The notes under the pieces were generated by a model, which was given only the letters and a program-made list of their open reading frames with translations, was not told the DNA's origin and did not search any database. The translations under genes and the position numbers were made by a program. Source: Paenibacillus plantarum (lineage in GTDB: Bacteria > Bacillota > Bacilli > Paenibacillales > NBRC-103111). Taken from it: 64,000 nucleotides of DNA. Positions 1 to 8,659 of this stretch are shown piece after piece. The stretch covers positions 1-64,000 of the forward strand of contig NZ_WHNY01000062.1 in the NCBI RefSeq assembly GCF_013141695.1, given 5' to 3'. How positions within the stretch are numbered: the first letter of the stretch is position 1; each line of letters begins with the position of its first letter.

Positions 1-5
1 TACAA

Positions 6-53
6 AAAGAGGCTGTTTCGAAAAGTCTGAACGGACTTTTGGGACAGCCCCTT
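6..53 (-). terminator. Terminator of the LysR gene
   Basis: An interrupted inverted repeat (GGCTGT..AAAAGTC at 11-27, GACTTTT..ACAGCC at 34-49) lies just beyond the LysR stop codon. Read on the minus strand it ends in CTCTTTTTG, as expected for an intrinsic terminator. Confidence 0.75.
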
Positions 54-69
54 TATTGTTATCTTTTAC

Positions 70-951
70 TCAGTTCCCCCATTGCTTCATGAATTGAATC
101 CAACCTCTGGCCGCGTGAGAAAGGTAATGATGTTTACTCCAAATTGCAGCTAGATCCCAACGAATCGGTGGAATCGTCACTGGAATCGTACGAACCGCCT
201 TCGAGTTGAGCTTACTTGATACCGTATCAGGAAGAAATGCGATGCCCAGCCCCGATCCAACCATCTCCCCAATAAAATCCCATTGCGAGCTTTCGTAGGA
301 TATCGCTGGCTCGAACCCCTCTTGTATACAAGCTTCTCTCACCCGGTCATAGAGGGAGAACCCTTCTTTGAACAGAATGAACGATTCATTCCTCAATTGT
401 GATAGGTGGATGACCTTTTCCCCCGCGAGAGGGTGAGCCTCATTTACGATTAACGAGAGCTTCCGCTCAGCCAAAGGAAACACCTCGAACTCTTCCTCGT
501 CTACAGGCAAGACGACAACACCTAGATCAAGCTTGGCTTCCCTCACCAATTGCTCCACGATTTTGCCTCCTTCTTCTACTAGCCTGGTCTGAACACCTGG
601 ATATTCACTCCGAAAGTCGGCGATCATCTTGGGAAAGAAGCTTGCTCCGATGACAGGCGGCAAGCCCAATGAAAGTTGGCCTCTCTTCAATAGCTTACCT
701 TCATTTAACAACGACTGAAGATCCCGAGACATCGCTAGGGTCGCAGTGGCATATTTCAGAACGACCTCTCCATCGTCTGTCAGTTGTAGATGCCGCGTCG
801 TACGATTGAACAACACGACGCCGAGCTCGTCTTCTAGGCTCTTTATCGTTTTGCTTACCGATGGCTGCGAGCTATGGAGCAACTGCGCCGCTTTCGAGAA
901 ACTTTGTTGTTTGGCGACTTCGGCGAAATAACGCAACTGTTGGAAATCCAT
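70..951 (-). CDS. LysR-family transcriptional regulator
   Basis: This 293-residue protein has the LysR layout and usual length. Residues 1-60 form the winged helix-turn-helix (FSKAAQLLHSSQPSVSKTIK, then LEDELG and LFNR), and residues 90-290 are the periplasmic-binding-like effector domain. The ATG follows a GGGGTGAG ribosome binding site. The gene diverges from the thiolase-scoAB-dehydrogenase operon, the normal arrangement for a LysR activator and its target, so I infer control of ketone-body use. The effector is not visible from sequence; acetoacetate, 3-hydroxybutyrate or a CoA ester are guesses. A T-N11-A box lies between the two start codons. Confidence 0.9.
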   Translation of the reverse strand: MDFQQLRYFAEVAKQQSFSKAAQLLHSSQPSVSKTIKSLEDELGVVLFNRTTRHLQLTDDGEVVLKYATATLAMSRDLQSLLNEGKLLKRGQLSLGLPPVIGASFFPKMIADFRSEYPGVQTRLVEEGGKIVEQLVREAKLDLGVVVLPVDEEEFEVFPLAERKLSLIVNEAHPLAGEKVIHLSQLRNESFILFKEGFSLYDRVREACIQEGFEPAISYESSQWDFIGEMVGSGLGIAFLPDTVSSKLNSKAVRTIPVTIPPIRWDLAAIWSKHHYLSHAARGWIQFMKQWGN

Positions 952-971
952 TCACTCACCCCGATGATATA

Positions 972-984
972 TTCAAATTTAGAA
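972..984. promoter_or_regulatory. Candidate LysR-type T-N11-A operator
   Basis: ATTC-N7-GAAT at 971-985 contains a T-N11-A dyad, the usual recognition motif of LysR regulators. Its centre is about 65 bp upstream of the start point predicted from the promoter at 1008-1036, which is where LysR activators normally bind. The region is AT-rich, so a chance match is possible. Confidence 0.5.
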
Positions 985-1007
985 TAAATTGTATTCGATA
1001 TCTGTAT

Positions 1008-1036
1008 TTTACTCATAAATCATACTCCATTACAAT
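1008..1036 (+). promoter_or_regulatory. Candidate sigma-A promoter of the thiolase operon
   Basis: TTTACT (1008-1013) and TACAAT (1031-1036) are separated by 17 bp. The -35 box is weak, as expected for a promoter that needs an activator. The thiolase ATG is at 1083, after AAGGAG at 1067-1072. Confidence 0.45.
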
Positions 1037-1082
1037 CTGTATAAAAGGAACGATTTCCCAGACTTTAAGGAGTGAATAGCGC

Positions 1083-2273
1083 ATGAGCGCAAATGAAGTT
1101 ATCATCGTAAGCGCAGCCCGAACGGCGATCGGGAAATTCAACGGCCTACTCAAGGATGTCTCAGCTATACAGCTCGGAGCGGCCGCCATACAGGCTGTCA
1201 TTCAGCGTGGGGGGATCCCCCACTCCCAGGTGCAGGAAGTCCTCATGGGCAACGCTCTGCAAGCGGGGCTTGGACAGAATCCGGCACGGCAAGCTTCGCT
1301 TCAAGCAGGCGTACCCGTCGCTGTTCCCGCTACAACAGTGAATCAAGTGTGCGGATCGGGACTCATGGCGCTCCAAATCGCCTACCGTTCCATCCAAAGC
1401 GGGGAATGCGACGTTATCGTCGCAGGCGGAATGGAAAATATGAGCCAAGCTCCTCATCTGCTGCAAGGAACACGCTCCGGCTACGTCATGGGAGATCAGA
1501 AGCTTCAGGATAGCCTGATCAAGGATGGCTTGTGGTGCGCGCAGAACAATTACCATATGGGCATCACCGCGGAACATTTATGCGAGAAATACAATCTGAC
1601 GCGAGAACAATTGGATCAGTATGCGTTAAACAGCCAGAGAAAAGCTGCTGCCGCAGTGGCCTTAGGAAATTTCGATGATGAAATTGTCGCGCTTGACGTA
1701 CCCGGGCGAAAAGGAACCGTTATCCGCGCCGATCGAGACGAATATCCGCGTCCAGACACGACCCTAGAGGGTCTCTCTAAGCTAAAAGCAGCCTTCACAC
1801 CAGAAGGCAAAGTGACGGCTGGCAATGCTTCCGGCATCAATGACGGGGCCGCAGCGTTGCTCATGATGAGCAGAACGCGTGCAGCATTATCTGATATTCG
1901 TCCGTTGGCCGTCGTGCGCTCATGTGCTGTCGTTGGCGTTGACCCGGCCTATATGGGGATTGGACCGATTCCAGCCACAGAGAAAGCGTTGATGAAAGCC
2001 GGCTTAAGCATGTCCGACATCGATTTGATTGAGGTGAATGAAGCTTTCGCTTCTCAGGCGCTGTTATTCGCCCAGCATTTCGACTTAGACGACCGTAAGT
2101 TGAACGTGAACGGAGGGGCCATCGCACTTGGACATCCGATCGGAGCCAGCGGGGCCAGAGTAATGGTCTCCCTTCTCTATGAGATGGCGCGTCGGCATTC
2201 ACAGTATGGTCTGGCTACCCTATGTGTTGGCGGCGGGCAAGGCGTTGCCGTTATCGTAGAACGCTGCGAATAA
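1083..2273 (+). CDS. Acetyl-CoA C-acetyltransferase (thiolase)
   Basis: The 396 residues match the length and motifs of biosynthetic/degradative thiolases. The acylated cysteine is Cys90 in NQVCGSG, the NEAF loop is at 319-322, His351 sits in GHPIGASG and the proton-donor Cys381 in CVGGGQG. The enzyme cleaves acetoacetyl-CoA with CoA to two acetyl-CoA, or the reverse. It is the first gene of a plus-strand operon with scoA, scoB and a short-chain dehydrogenase, which suggests the degradative direction. The start is supported by AAGGAG 10 bases upstream. Longer acyl substrates cannot be excluded. Confidence 0.93.
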   Translation: MSANEVIIVSAARTAIGKFNGLLKDVSAIQLGAAAIQAVIQRGGIPHSQVQEVLMGNALQAGLGQNPARQASLQAGVPVAVPATTVNQVCGSGLMALQIAYRSIQSGECDVIVAGGMENMSQAPHLLQGTRSGYVMGDQKLQDSLIKDGLWCAQNNYHMGITAEHLCEKYNLTREQLDQYALNSQRKAAAAVALGNFDDEIVALDVPGRKGTVIRADRDEYPRPDTTLEGLSKLKAAFTPEGKVTAGNASGINDGAAALLMMSRTRAALSDIRPLAVVRSCAVVGVDPAYMGIGPIPATEKALMKAGLSMSDIDLIEVNEAFASQALLFAQHFDLDDRKLNVNGGAIALGHPIGASGARVMVSLLYEMARRHSQYGLATLCVGGGQGVAVIVERCE

Positions 2274-2293
2274 TCATAGAAGGAGTAGACGCA

Positions 2294-2986
2294 ATGAAAA
2301 AAATACTGACATCATTCATGGAAGCGGTTACCGCAATTCCAGATGGCGCGACGCTGATGGTCGGCGGTTTCGGCCTCGTGGGCATTCCTGAAAATATTAT
2401 TGTCGCGCTGTCCCAAACTGGCATAAGAAATCTAACCGTCATCTCCAATAATTGCGGAGTCGATGATTGGGGACTAGGGTTATTGCTTCGCAATAAGCAG
2501 ATTAAGAAGATCGTGGCCTCTTACGTTGGCGAGAACAAAGAGTTCGAACGACAAGTTCTCGCCGGAGAAATTGAAGTAGAACTGCTGCCTCAAGGCACAC
2601 TTGCGGAGAAAATCAGGGCCGGCGGAGCAGGTATTCCTGCTTTCTATACCCCTGCAGGTGTGGGGACTCCGATTGAAGAATGTAAAGAAACGCGTGTTTT
2701 TGACGGTAAAACCTATCTGCTAGAAGAAGCGTTAACTGCTGACTTCTCCTTAATTCGTGCTGCAGCTGCAGATAAGATGGGAAATCTGACTTACAACAAA
2801 ACAGCTCGAAACTTCAATCCTATGATGGCTGCCGCAGGACGCACGACGATTGTGGAGACGGAACGGTTACTCGAAGACAGCTATCTCGAATCCAATCAAA
2901 TTCATACACCTGGCATTTATGTGCAGCAAATCATCGTAGGCCAACAGCAGAAACGAATCGAGAAGGTAACGGTCACACGAAGATAA
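2294..2986 (+). CDS. scoA: 3-oxoacid CoA-transferase subunit A
   Basis: A 231-residue alpha subunit of a succinyl-CoA:3-oxoacid (acetoacetate) CoA-transferase. The N terminus carries the GGFGLVGIPENII glycine-rich CoA-binding segment and the family ending (TPGIYVQQIIVG) is present. The frame is open further upstream into the thiolase end (to 2222), but the ATG at 2294 follows AGAAGGAG at 2279-2286, gives the normal family length and avoids the overlap. The partner subunit starts 27 bp downstream. The heterodimer moves CoA onto acetoacetate, feeding the thiolase encoded just upstream. Use of butyrate or acetate as donor acids is possible. Confidence 0.9.
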   Translation: MKKILTSFMEAVTAIPDGATLMVGGFGLVGIPENIIVALSQTGIRNLTVISNNCGVDDWGLGLLLRNKQIKKIVASYVGENKEFERQVLAGEIEVELLPQGTLAEKIRAGGAGIPAFYTPAGVGTPIEECKETRVFDGKTYLLEEALTADFSLIRAAAADKMGNLTYNKTARNFNPMMAAAGRTTIVETERLLEDSYLESNQIHTPGIYVQQIIVGQQQKRIEKVTVTRR

Positions 2987-3013
2987 AGGCAGGAATATCG
3001 GAGGAGGAGCCCT

Positions 3014-3676
3014 ATGGCAGAGTTGTCTACTCGTGAGAAAATCGCAATACGCGCGGAGCAAGAAATTAAAAATGGAAACTACGTCAATCTTGGAATCGGT
3101 ATTCCTACTTTGGTAGCCAATTTCATACCAAAGGAGAAGCAGGTTTTGCTGCAATCGGAGAACGGTCTGCTCGGCATCGGCCCCTATCCAAGTGAAGATC
3201 AAGTGGACCCCGATCTAATCAATGCCGGCAAAGAGACGATAACTGCGATTGCGGGAGCCTCGTATTTTGCTAGCGCTGACTCCTTTGCAATGATCCGAGG
3301 TGGGCATATCGATCTCGCCATACTCGGGGGCATGGAAGTATCGGAATCCGGTGATTTGGCCAATTGGATGATCCCAGGGAAGATGGTCAAGGGCATGGGG
3401 GGAGCCATGGATTTGGTTCATGGTGCCCGACGTATCGTAGTCATCATGGATCATGTGAATAAAGACGGCAAACCGAAAATTCTGAATCAATGCACGCTCC
3501 CTCTCACAGGCAAATCCGTCGTGGATCGCATTATTACGGATCGGGCAGTCATTGATGTCACTCCAGAAGGACTCCTCCTTGTGGAAGTCGCAAAAGGTTA
3601 CACCATCGGCGATATTGCAATGGCGACAGAACCGCCAATTCGGATTGCGGATAATGTTCTTTTAGATGCCTATTAA
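3014..3676 (+). CDS. scoB: 3-oxoacid CoA-transferase subunit B
   Basis: A 220-residue beta subunit of the same CoA-transferase. It carries the catalytic glutamate, Glu49, in the SENGLLGIGPYP motif, and the preceding NLGIGIPTLVANF segment is typical. The glutamate forms the covalent CoA thioester intermediate known for this family. A GGAGGAGGAG ribosome binding site sits 5-6 bases before the ATG. It follows scoA closely and precedes the dehydrogenase by 17 bp, so all four genes are very likely one transcript. Confidence 0.92.
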   Translation: MAELSTREKIAIRAEQEIKNGNYVNLGIGIPTLVANFIPKEKQVLLQSENGLLGIGPYPSEDQVDPDLINAGKETITAIAGASYFASADSFAMIRGGHIDLAILGGMEVSESGDLANWMIPGKMVKGMGGAMDLVHGARRIVVIMDHVNKDGKPKILNQCTLPLTGKSVVDRIITDRAVIDVTPEGLLLVEVAKGYTIGDIAMATEPPIRIADNVLLDAY

Positions 3677-3693
3677 CTTAAAGGGGGCCTACC

Positions 3694-4476
3694 ATGCATA
3701 TGCCAAAAAAACCTGTCGTTCTGATAACAGGATCTGCGAGAGGAATCGGATTTGAAATCGGAAAACGATTCGCCGAAACGGGAGCAACGGTCATACTGAC
3801 CGATATCGACAGAGCTTCTGTGGAACAATCAGCAGCGTCGCTTAGAGAGTTAGGATTCGATGCCCACGGGATTCAAATGGATGTAACTTCGGATCATGAG
3901 ATCGCTTCCGTGATCAAAGCCGTCGAAGCTAGTTGGGAAGGTGTGGACATCCTGATTAACAACGCCGGAATGCAATTCGTCTCCCCGGTTGAGCATTTCC
4001 CAACGGAAACCTTTGAGCGCATGATCCGAATCATGCTAACAGCCCCTTTTGTTTTGACCAAGTTAGTCGTTCCAGGCATGAAGAAACGCCAATTCGGAAG
4101 AATCATCAATATCTCTTCCATCAACGGACTCGTTGGTTTCGCCGGAAAAGCCGCTTACAATAGCGCGAAACATGGCGTTATCGGCTTAACCAAAGCTGTT
4201 GCCTTAGAGACGGCAGCAGACGGAATTACGGTGAACGCGCTCTGCCCTGGGTACGTAGATACGGCTTTGGTAAGAAACCAATTGGCCGATCTGGCGGATC
4301 TGCATGGAATTTCTCCGGAAGATGCCTTGGAGAAAGTCATTTTGCCTTTGGTTCCGCAGCGCAGGCTCATCGATATGAAAGAAATTGCGGAATATGCTGT
4401 TTTCTTATCGAGTGAACATGCTAGGGGGATTACCGGCCAGTCGATCGTAATCGATGGCGGCTATACCGCTCAGTAA
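3694..4476 (+). CDS. Short-chain dehydrogenase, probable 3-hydroxybutyrate dehydrogenase
   Basis: A classical 260-residue SDR. The NAD-binding TGSARGIG motif is at residues 12-19, NNAG at 89-92, and the catalytic Ser142, Tyr155 and Lys159 are all present; the C terminus has the family ending around GQSIVIDGGYTAQ. The overall pattern (LCPGYVDTALVRNQ, then an extended lid) resembles D-3-hydroxybutyrate dehydrogenases. Together with scoAB and thiolase it would give the route hydroxybutyrate, acetoacetate, acetoacetyl-CoA, acetyl-CoA. An AAGGGGG site 6 bases upstream supports the first ATG. The substrate is inferred from context. Confidence 0.82.
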   Translation: MHMPKKPVVLITGSARGIGFEIGKRFAETGATVILTDIDRASVEQSAASLRELGFDAHGIQMDVTSDHEIASVIKAVEASWEGVDILINNAGMQFVSPVEHFPTETFERMIRIMLTAPFVLTKLVVPGMKKRQFGRIINISSINGLVGFAGKAAYNSAKHGVIGLTKAVALETAADGITVNALCPGYVDTALVRNQLADLADLHGISPEDALEKVILPLVPQRRLIDMKEIAEYAVFLSSEHARGITGQSIVIDGGYTAQ

Positions 4477-4489
4477 CTTCAAATCAAAA

Positions 4490-4534
4490 CCTCGCTGTAT
4501 CGTGAATTTTCATTCACGATACAGCGAGGTTTTT
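4490..4534. terminator. Bidirectional terminator
   Basis: A perfect 18-bp inverted repeat (4490-4507 and 4512-4529) with a 4-base loop is followed by TTTTTAC on the plus strand and by a T-containing stretch on the minus strand. It lies between the convergent dehydrogenase and serine hydrolase genes and can end both transcripts. Confidence 0.9.
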
Positions 4535-4555
4535 ACAATGGAGTCGGTTTGAATG

Positions 4556-5647
4556 TTAATCAATTGAAATCCCCAGCATCTTCTTTAATTCTTGAATAAT
4601 TGTAAATCCAGCCCCATTGTTGGAGTAGAGATTATTAACTAGCCCAACCGCAAGATGGTTGTCCGGATCCGCAAACGCAATGGAACCACCGTATCCCCCA
4701 TGCCCAAAAATGGAAGAACGCGAGCCCATTATGGAGTCCTTAGCCCCTACCTGGTATCCCATGCTCATGGACAATGGCATTTCATCCTTCAGCTTTAAAG
4801 GTTCCGTAGCAATCTTCATTCGTGCAGGGGGAAGCAGTTGTATGCCATCTACCCCGCCAGGCAATAAAGCTGCGTAATGCTTCGCAATTGCTTTCGCAGT
4901 CATGATTCCGTTGCTTGCAGGAATGCACGCCTTCCTGGCGTCCGACCTGTTCATCCATTCATGAAGTGGATAGATCCAAGATGGAATCGCTTGAGGTCCA
5001 CTAGCGGTTGTACTCGATTGCATATATGCCGGTTCCTCAAGGGTTGCTACACGAGCCTCGACATCCTCTGGGATTCCTACGTACATATCCTCAATACCCA
5101 GTGGATCGCAAATTTCTTCCTTCATGATTCGGGCAAACGACCGACCATCTAGACGCTGGGCAATTTCCCCGAGAATCCAACCAAAAGTAATAGCATGGTA
5201 TTCCATGTGTTCCCCTGGCGTCCATTGGGGAACCAGCTTGGCTACCCCGTCACGCATCGTATCCCAATCGACGACATCCGCTAACCCTATCCCTTCCGGC
5301 ATCTGGGGAATTCCCGTTGTATGGTTGAGCGCATGTCTGATCGTGGCATTTTCTTTCCCGTTAACTCTAAATTCGGGCCAAATTTCACTGATTTTCATGT
5401 CATAATCTAGCTTATTGCGATCAGCAAGAAGATGGATTACCGTTGCCACAACCCCTTTGGTTGTAGAGAACACAGGAAACAGTGTTGTTGCTTTCACGGG
5501 TTCCTGCTTATGACTGTCCGCGGAGCCTGCCCAAGCATCTACAACGAGCTCGCCGCGATAATAAGCCGCAAGCTGAACTCCGCATTCTCTTCCCTCACAG
5601 GCCATACGGCCTAGAAGCTGTTCCATATTTTTCTGAATGTCTTTCAT
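4556..5647 (-). CDS. Beta-lactamase-related serine hydrolase (class C / family VIII esterase fold)
   Basis: Counted from the ATG at 5647 the protein has 363 residues. That ATG follows an AAGGGG site; the frame is open to 5698 but the extra 17 residues are hydrophilic and lack a ribosome binding site. The SxxK motif is Ser61-Thr-Thr-Lys64, a tyrosine motif YHA lies mid-protein, and HGGYGG near the C terminus corresponds to the KTG-like box. There is no signal peptide, so it is likely cytoplasmic and more like an esterase or peptidase than a drug-resistance enzyme. It is the last gene of the minus-strand transporter operon, 87 bp after the M14 peptidase. The substrate is unknown. Confidence 0.82.
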   Translation of the reverse strand: MKDIQKNMEQLLGRMACEGRECGVQLAAYYRGELVVDAWAGSADSHKQEPVKATTLFPVFSTTKGVVATVIHLLADRNKLDYDMKISEIWPEFRVNGKENATIRHALNHTTGIPQMPEGIGLADVVDWDTMRDGVAKLVPQWTPGEHMEYHAITFGWILGEIAQRLDGRSFARIMKEEICDPLGIEDMYVGIPEDVEARVATLEEPAYMQSSTTASGPQAIPSWIYPLHEWMNRSDARKACIPASNGIMTAKAIAKHYAALLPGGVDGIQLLPPARMKIATEPLKLKDEMPLSMSMGYQVGAKDSIMGSRSSIFGHGGYGGSIAFADPDNHLAVGLVNNLYSNNGAGFTIIQELKKMLGISID

Positions 5648-5734
5648 CGAATGGGATCCCCTTTCAGTTACCTTCTTCGATCCTACATCCTCTGACAAAA
5701 CATGTACAATGCAAATTAAGAATGTGATATATGC

Positions 5735-6751
5735 CTAATTGGCATGCATAAACCGGAACGCTTGTTCAAATAGCACGAAGTGGCTATCCAATATCTCATC
5801 AGCCGTCAACTTTATTCCAGGTGCAGCAAGCCCCATGTTGGATTCGAATGTCAGGCTCATCCCTCCACATACGTGATGGATGGCCGATGTCAGATTAAAC
5901 GGTGGAGAAGAAATGGTTCCTGCATCTGGCGCAAGCTGATTGGTAAGGGTAAAAGGAAGTCCCCTCTTCGCATAGGCATCGGCAAGCTGCAGATTGAAGG
6001 CTTGCTGCTTTTGCAAGACGTATTGCGGGAGAAAATAGATCGGATACAGATGAATCTCGCTATTCGCACCTCCATGAAACTGAACCGTGAAATCTGGAGC
6101 CTCCACGTCCGCAACACCCAGCAATGCGCTCGTCTCGCGCGCCATCGGGGCAAAAAAATTGTCATGCATTAGATTGACGCCGTCATCATTAAAATAGGAG
6201 CCGAGGTAATCCGAAGCGTCCTTAATCGGATGAACTGCTTTGCAGTCCGGCCATGAACAGAGCGTCCCGTCTTTCCAAGTTCCTTGCATATAATAGACGA
6301 ACTTCTCATAAGGCACATCGATCAACGTATCGGTCGGCAGCCTAGCTCGCCCGTCTGGGTTCATACAGGGGATGAGAAGAAGTCTACATTGACGGGCACG
6401 CTCACGAATATAATCATTTCGCTTCCCTCGATAGTCCTCCCCTGTTTCGAGCAGCCGAATAAGGTTCATGACGGCGACGATGCCTTCCAGCTCACCGCCA
6501 TGGACGCCTCCGACGAAAAGCAGAACAGGCTTGGATTCCTTCCCCTTACGTGCATAATGCTCTGGATTTCCCGCGCCGCAAGCCGAACTGTAGTTCGCCT
6601 TCCGACTGAAGTCATCCTTCTCCCCGTATTCGACAACATAAATCTCCCTTCCACCTGCAGAGGTGGCAAGCACCCGCGTCTTCCCCAGCCTCACCTGCCC
6701 CATGGCGTCTTCGATTTCTGCCAAACTACTTTTCCAGAATGTTGCATCCAT
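5735..6751 (-). CDS. M14-family zinc carboxypeptidase-like protein
   Basis: From the ATG at 6751 it has 338 residues. This start follows GGAGGGGGAGGTG; the frame begins 8 codons earlier but that ATG lies inside the site. Zinc ligands are visible as HGGE (His84, Glu87) and a later histidine in QFHGGANSE; MNPDGR is the family substrate-binding stretch, and the catalytic glutamate is probably in LTFESN. No signal peptide is seen, so it should act in the cytoplasm. The start lies 37 bp after the permease stop, so it is in the same operon. It may process what the importer brings in: a peptide, amide or cell-wall fragment. Confidence 0.85.
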   Translation of the reverse strand: MDATFWKSSLAEIEDAMGQVRLGKTRVLATSAGGREIYVVEYGEKDDFSRKANYSSACGAGNPEHYARKGKESKPVLLFVGGVHGGELEGIVAVMNLIRLLETGEDYRGKRNDYIRERARQCRLLLIPCMNPDGRARLPTDTLIDVPYEKFVYYMQGTWKDGTLCSWPDCKAVHPIKDASDYLGSYFNDDGVNLMHDNFFAPMARETSALLGVADVEAPDFTVQFHGGANSEIHLYPIYFLPQYVLQKQQAFNLQLADAYAKRGLPFTLTNQLAPDAGTISSPPFNLTSAIHHVCGGMSLTFESNMGLAAPGIKLTADEILDSHFVLFEQAFRFMHAN

Positions 6752-6788
6752 TCGTTGCACCTCCCCCTCCTTCATTGCGCTTGAAAAT

Positions 6789-7655
6789 TTATCCTTTTAC
6801 CGACCCAACCAGCACACCCTGGGTAAAATGCTTCTGAATGAACGGATAGACCAGCAAAATTGGCAGTGTACTTACAAGAATGACTGTATATTTTAAAGAC
6901 TCCAGCACGATTGTCGCCTCTCCGACCGCAGAGCTTACCGTCACATCGCCAACTTGACCAATCAGCACGATGTTTCGAACAATGACCTGGAGCGGGAACA
7001 AATCGGGATTCCGCAAATAGATAAGTGCAGAGAAGAAATTCCCCCATATGCCCACAGCGTAGAAGAGTGCGATGGTCAAGAGGACCGGCTTCGACAAGGG
7101 AAGAACAATCCTTAGCAGGATACCAAGGTCTGATAATCCATCGATTTTGCCGGATTCCTCGAGTTCGCGTGGAATACCTTGGAAAAACGTACGCATGACG
7201 ATCAAATACCAAGAGGATACGAGCCCAGGCAGCACCATCGCCCAAATGGTATCGAGCAGGCCATAGCTGCGCATCGTGAGATACGTCGGAATCAAACCGC
7301 CGGTGAACAACATGGTGAATACGACGAGCAACATGAGTGTTTTACCGAATACGAGACCCTTTCTTGACAAGGCATATGCACCTATCATCGTAAACACCAA
7401 CGATAACGTCGTGCCGAGCACTACGTAAATAAGCGTGTTTTTATATCCGATCAGGATGCGTTTGTCTTGCAGTACGGATCTATAGGCATCGAAATTAATG
7501 CCTTTGGGCCACAGTGTAATTTCATTGCGAATGACGTAATCCGATGCACTCATGGAAACGGATGCCATATGAATGAAGGGAAACAGCATCGAGCAAACGA
7601 GTATTCCCATCAGAAGAACGTTAACCCAGTCAAAGTAACGAATTCGCTTATGCAT
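6789..7655 (-). CDS. ABC sugar-type permease, LplC/YtcP-like
   Basis: A membrane permease of about 288 residues with six hydrophobic segments and a binding-protein-dependent EAA loop (EESGKIDGLSDLGILLRIVLP) for contact with the ATPase. The frame opens at 7676, but the ATG at 7655 follows TAGGGGGG with good spacing and I prefer it. It pairs with the LplB-like permease directly upstream, overlapping in neither case by more than a few bases. No ATPase gene is present nearby; Lpl-type importers in this group normally share a housekeeping MsmX-type ATPase encoded elsewhere. Confidence 0.88.
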   Translation of the reverse strand: MHKRIRYFDWVNVLLMGILVCSMLFPFIHMASVSMSASDYVIRNEITLWPKGINFDAYRSVLQDKRILIGYKNTLIYVVLGTTLSLVFTMIGAYALSRKGLVFGKTLMLLVVFTMLFTGGLIPTYLTMRSYGLLDTIWAMVLPGLVSSWYLIVMRTFFQGIPRELEESGKIDGLSDLGILLRIVLPLSKPVLLTIALFYAVGIWGNFFSALIYLRNPDLFPLQVIVRNIVLIGQVGDVTVSSAVGEATIVLESLKYTVILVSTLPILLVYPFIQKHFTQGVLVGSVKG

Positions 7656-7669
7656 ATGTTCATTCCCCC

Positions 7670-8578
7670 CTACCATAAGCTGGTTTCTCCCAGTCTACGG
7701 CTAATCTGATTGCTCGTATAAACGAGCAGGAAGCCGATGACCCCCATGAATAAGTCGATGGCTGTGGCATAACTGAAGCTCCCTTGAAGCACCCCCACAC
7801 GGTATACATAAGTCGATATGACGTCCGATGTGTCATATGTAGCGGGATTGGACAGCAGGAATACTTTCTCAAAACCGATTTCTAACACATGGCCAATTTG
7901 CAATATGAACATAATCACAATTGTCGGCGCAATACCGGGCAATGTGACGTTCCACGTTTGTTTCCATCTGCTTGCCCCATCCATTTTGGCCGCTTCATAC
8001 AGCTGTGGATCAATGGTTGTTAAGGCAGCGAGAAAAAGAATAGAGCCCCAACCGACCTGCTGCCAAATCTCCGAACTGACGTAGATCGTGCGGAACCATT
8101 CCGCCTTTTGCAAAAAATTGATGGCCGGCAGTCCCATTGCTTGCAACGCATGGTTGATCCATCCCGTGCTCGGTGACAGCATCAACACGATCATACTCGA
8201 AACGACCACCCCAGATAGAAAATGCGGCAGGTAGCTGACCGTCTGTACAAACCGTTTATATATCGAGCTTCGAAGCTCGTTCATCAGCAGCGCGAGAATA
8301 ATAGGTGCGGGGAAACCGAACAAGAGCTTGAACGCTCCAAGGAGAATCGTATTCTTGATAATGACTAATGCATCCCTGTTATCGAGGAACAACTTATAAT
8401 ACTTCAATCCGACCCACGGGCTTCCTGTAATGCCTTTGAACACGTTATAATCCATGAAAGAGACGACGATCCCGAACATCGGAACGTACCGGAACATGAT
8501 GTAATAAACCAATACCGGCGTAAACAGCAATATAAAGGTTCGATCGCGTTTCAACTGCCTAAAGATGGATAGTTTCAA
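7670..8578 (-). CDS. ABC sugar-type permease, LplB/YteP-like
   Basis: A permease of about 302 residues. It begins LKRDRTFILLFTPVLVYYI, typical of the LplB group, and has the EAA loop YEAAKMDGASRWKQTW. The frame is open to 8605, but the TTG at 8578 follows GGAAGGAG with 8-base spacing and matches family N termini; an ATG at 8605 has no such site and lies within the attenuator hairpin. It forms the heterodimeric membrane channel with the following permease and receives substrate from the upstream-encoded lipoprotein. Confidence 0.85.
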   Translation of the reverse strand: MKLSIFRQLKRDRTFILLFTPVLVYYIMFRYVPMFGIVVSFMDYNVFKGITGSPWVGLKYYKLFLDNRDALVIIKNTILLGAFKLLFGFPAPIILALLMNELRSSIYKRFVQTVSYLPHFLSGVVVSSMIVLMLSPSTGWINHALQAMGLPAINFLQKAEWFRTIYVSSEIWQQVGWGSILFLAALTTIDPQLYEAAKMDGASRWKQTWNVTLPGIAPTIVIMFILQIGHVLEIGFEKVFLLSNPATYDTSDVISTYVYRVGVLQGSFSYATAIDLFMGVIGFLLVYTSNQISRRLGETSLW

Positions 8579-8603
8579 ACTCTTTTCTCCTTCCGAGAAA
8601 ATC

Positions 8604-8642
8604 AAAGGGCCCAGCCTCTACTCATCGGATGCGTGGCCCTTT
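8604..8642 (-). terminator. Intra-operon hairpin between binding protein and permease
   Basis: AAAGGGCC (8604-8611) and GGCCCTTT (8635-8642) form a stem between the binding-protein stop and the permease start. On the minus strand the stem is followed by GATTTTC, a weak T-rich run. It is placed to reduce read-through, so that the lipoprotein is made in excess over the channel. Confidence 0.55.
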
Positions 8643-8659
8643 CGATTCTTCTGTTCTAT

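Noticed and set aside
4556..5647. SxxK hydrolase as the beta-lactamase controlled by BlaI/BlaR1
   Set aside because: It lacks a secretion signal, is 23 kb away in another operon and has no BlaI dyad in front of it.
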